Source: Flavobacteriaceae bacterium CG2_30_31_66
Lineage (GTDB): Bacteria > Bacteroidota > Bacteroidia > Flavobacteriales > Flavobacteriaceae
Length of the DNA: 64,000 nucleotides
Reading direction: 5' to 3'
Assembly (NCBI GenBank): GCA_001873065.1
Contig: MNYM01000035.1
Location: 124,001 to 188,000, forward strand
Below the pieces are notes generated by a model. That model was given only the letters and a program-made list of their open reading frames with translations. It had not been told where the DNA came from and ran no database searches. This document shows, piece by piece, positions 63,638 to 64,000 of this stretch. Both the position numbers and the translations under genes were made by a program. Within the stretch, counting starts at the first letter, position 1; each line of letters opens with the position of its first letter.

Positions 63638-64000
63638 TTAAAAGGAAATGTTTAATCCTGCCATGATCGTTACACTTTGAGGATATGCAGACCAATCAAG
63701 ATTTGGAGTTAATGCGCCTTGTCTTCCTACTGATACATCAGGATTGTACCCTCTGTAATTTGTCCAAGTATATAAGTTTTGTCCTTGCAAAAAGACTCTT
63801 AAACTCTTAACTTTCAATGATTTAACTAAGTCATCTGAAAACGTGTATCCTAAAGAAACAGTACTTAGTCTTAAAAAAGAACCATCTTCAACATATCTAT
63901 CATCAATAAGATTTCCTTCTGGTGGTCTTCCAAATACTCTATTGTATACAGGTGTATTGATATTAGTATCTGTATTTGTTGGTGACCAAGCATTTAACAA
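63638..64000 (-). CDS. susC: SusC/RagA-family transporter, C-terminal part (runs off the window)
   Basis: Only the last 120 residues are in the window: beta-barrel strands with the typical C-terminal FLRLSTVSLGYTFSDDLV, LRVFLQGQNLYTWTNYRGYNPDVS and the closing ITIMAGLNISF-like end. It is first gene of the operon with susD, GH88 and the DUF4955 protein. Confidence 0.93.
   Translation of the reverse strand: MLNAWSPTNTDTNINTPVYNRVFGRPPEGNLIDDRYVEDGSFLRLSTVSLGYTFSDDLVKSLKVKSLRVFLQGQNLYTWTNYRGYNPDVSVGRQGALTPNLDWSAYPQSVTIMAGLNISF

Overview
The window comes from an AT-rich, probably marine, member of the Flavobacteriaceae (Bacteroidota). The evidence is the TAnnTTTG-type promoters, type IX secretion (T9SS) components and cargo (PorZ, GldH, proteins with C-terminal sorting domains), two SusC/SusD pairs, and sulfatases, lyases and esterases typical of algal or glycosaminoglycan-like polysaccharide use. 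No tRNA, rRNA, CRISPR array or intact insertion sequence was recognised.

Bases 1-11,000 form a respiratory and redox block: a YtkA/FixH-like fragment, a TonB receptor with copper-type CxxxM and HxM motifs, a sulfide:quinone reductase with a 47-residue membrane peptide behind it, a Kelch-like T9SS protein, cytochrome bd oxidase (cydAB), a TPMT-like methyltransferase, a thioredoxin plus two-haem cytochrome c operon, and a Crp/Fnr-type regulator with three cysteines in its effector domain. Four promoters here carry the same 16-bp palindrome-like box exactly 21 nt upstream of a TAnnTTTG-like -7 element, which places it near -41.5. This looks like a small local regulon of the adjacent regulator.

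Bases 11,000-35,100 are mostly housekeeping: an RND efflux operon (MFP, permease, TolC), acyl-CoA thioesterase, a MNT/HEPN toxin-antitoxin pair, an SMR transporter, recO-porZ, CYTH phosphatase, PAQR/hemolysin III, PlsC, TrpRS, DUF4837, a LysM lytic transglycosylase, exonuclease III, a succinyl-CoA transferase pair split by a four-helix-bundle gene with periodic flanking repeats, PBP1A, GldH and a RicT-like PSP1 protein.

Bases 35,600-64,000 are a large polysaccharide utilisation region. It has two SusCD pairs, a heparinase II/III (PL12-like) lyase, a GH88 unsaturated uronyl hydrolase, two intact S1 sulfatases, two or three esterases, and two paralogous beta-helix/DUF4955 proteins, one a T9SS-secreted multidomain form and the other a short periplasmic form. 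The enzymes point to a sulfated, uronic-acid-containing polysaccharide that is cut by beta-elimination, desulfated and de-esterified, with the unsaturated ends removed by GH88. Between 42.6 and 45.8 kb the locus is decaying: a GH2 relic, a sulfatase C-terminal relic and an SGNH hydrolase interrupted just before its catalytic DxxH motif, along with a 115-bp MITE-like inverted repeat. No dedicated polysaccharide regulator lies inside the window.
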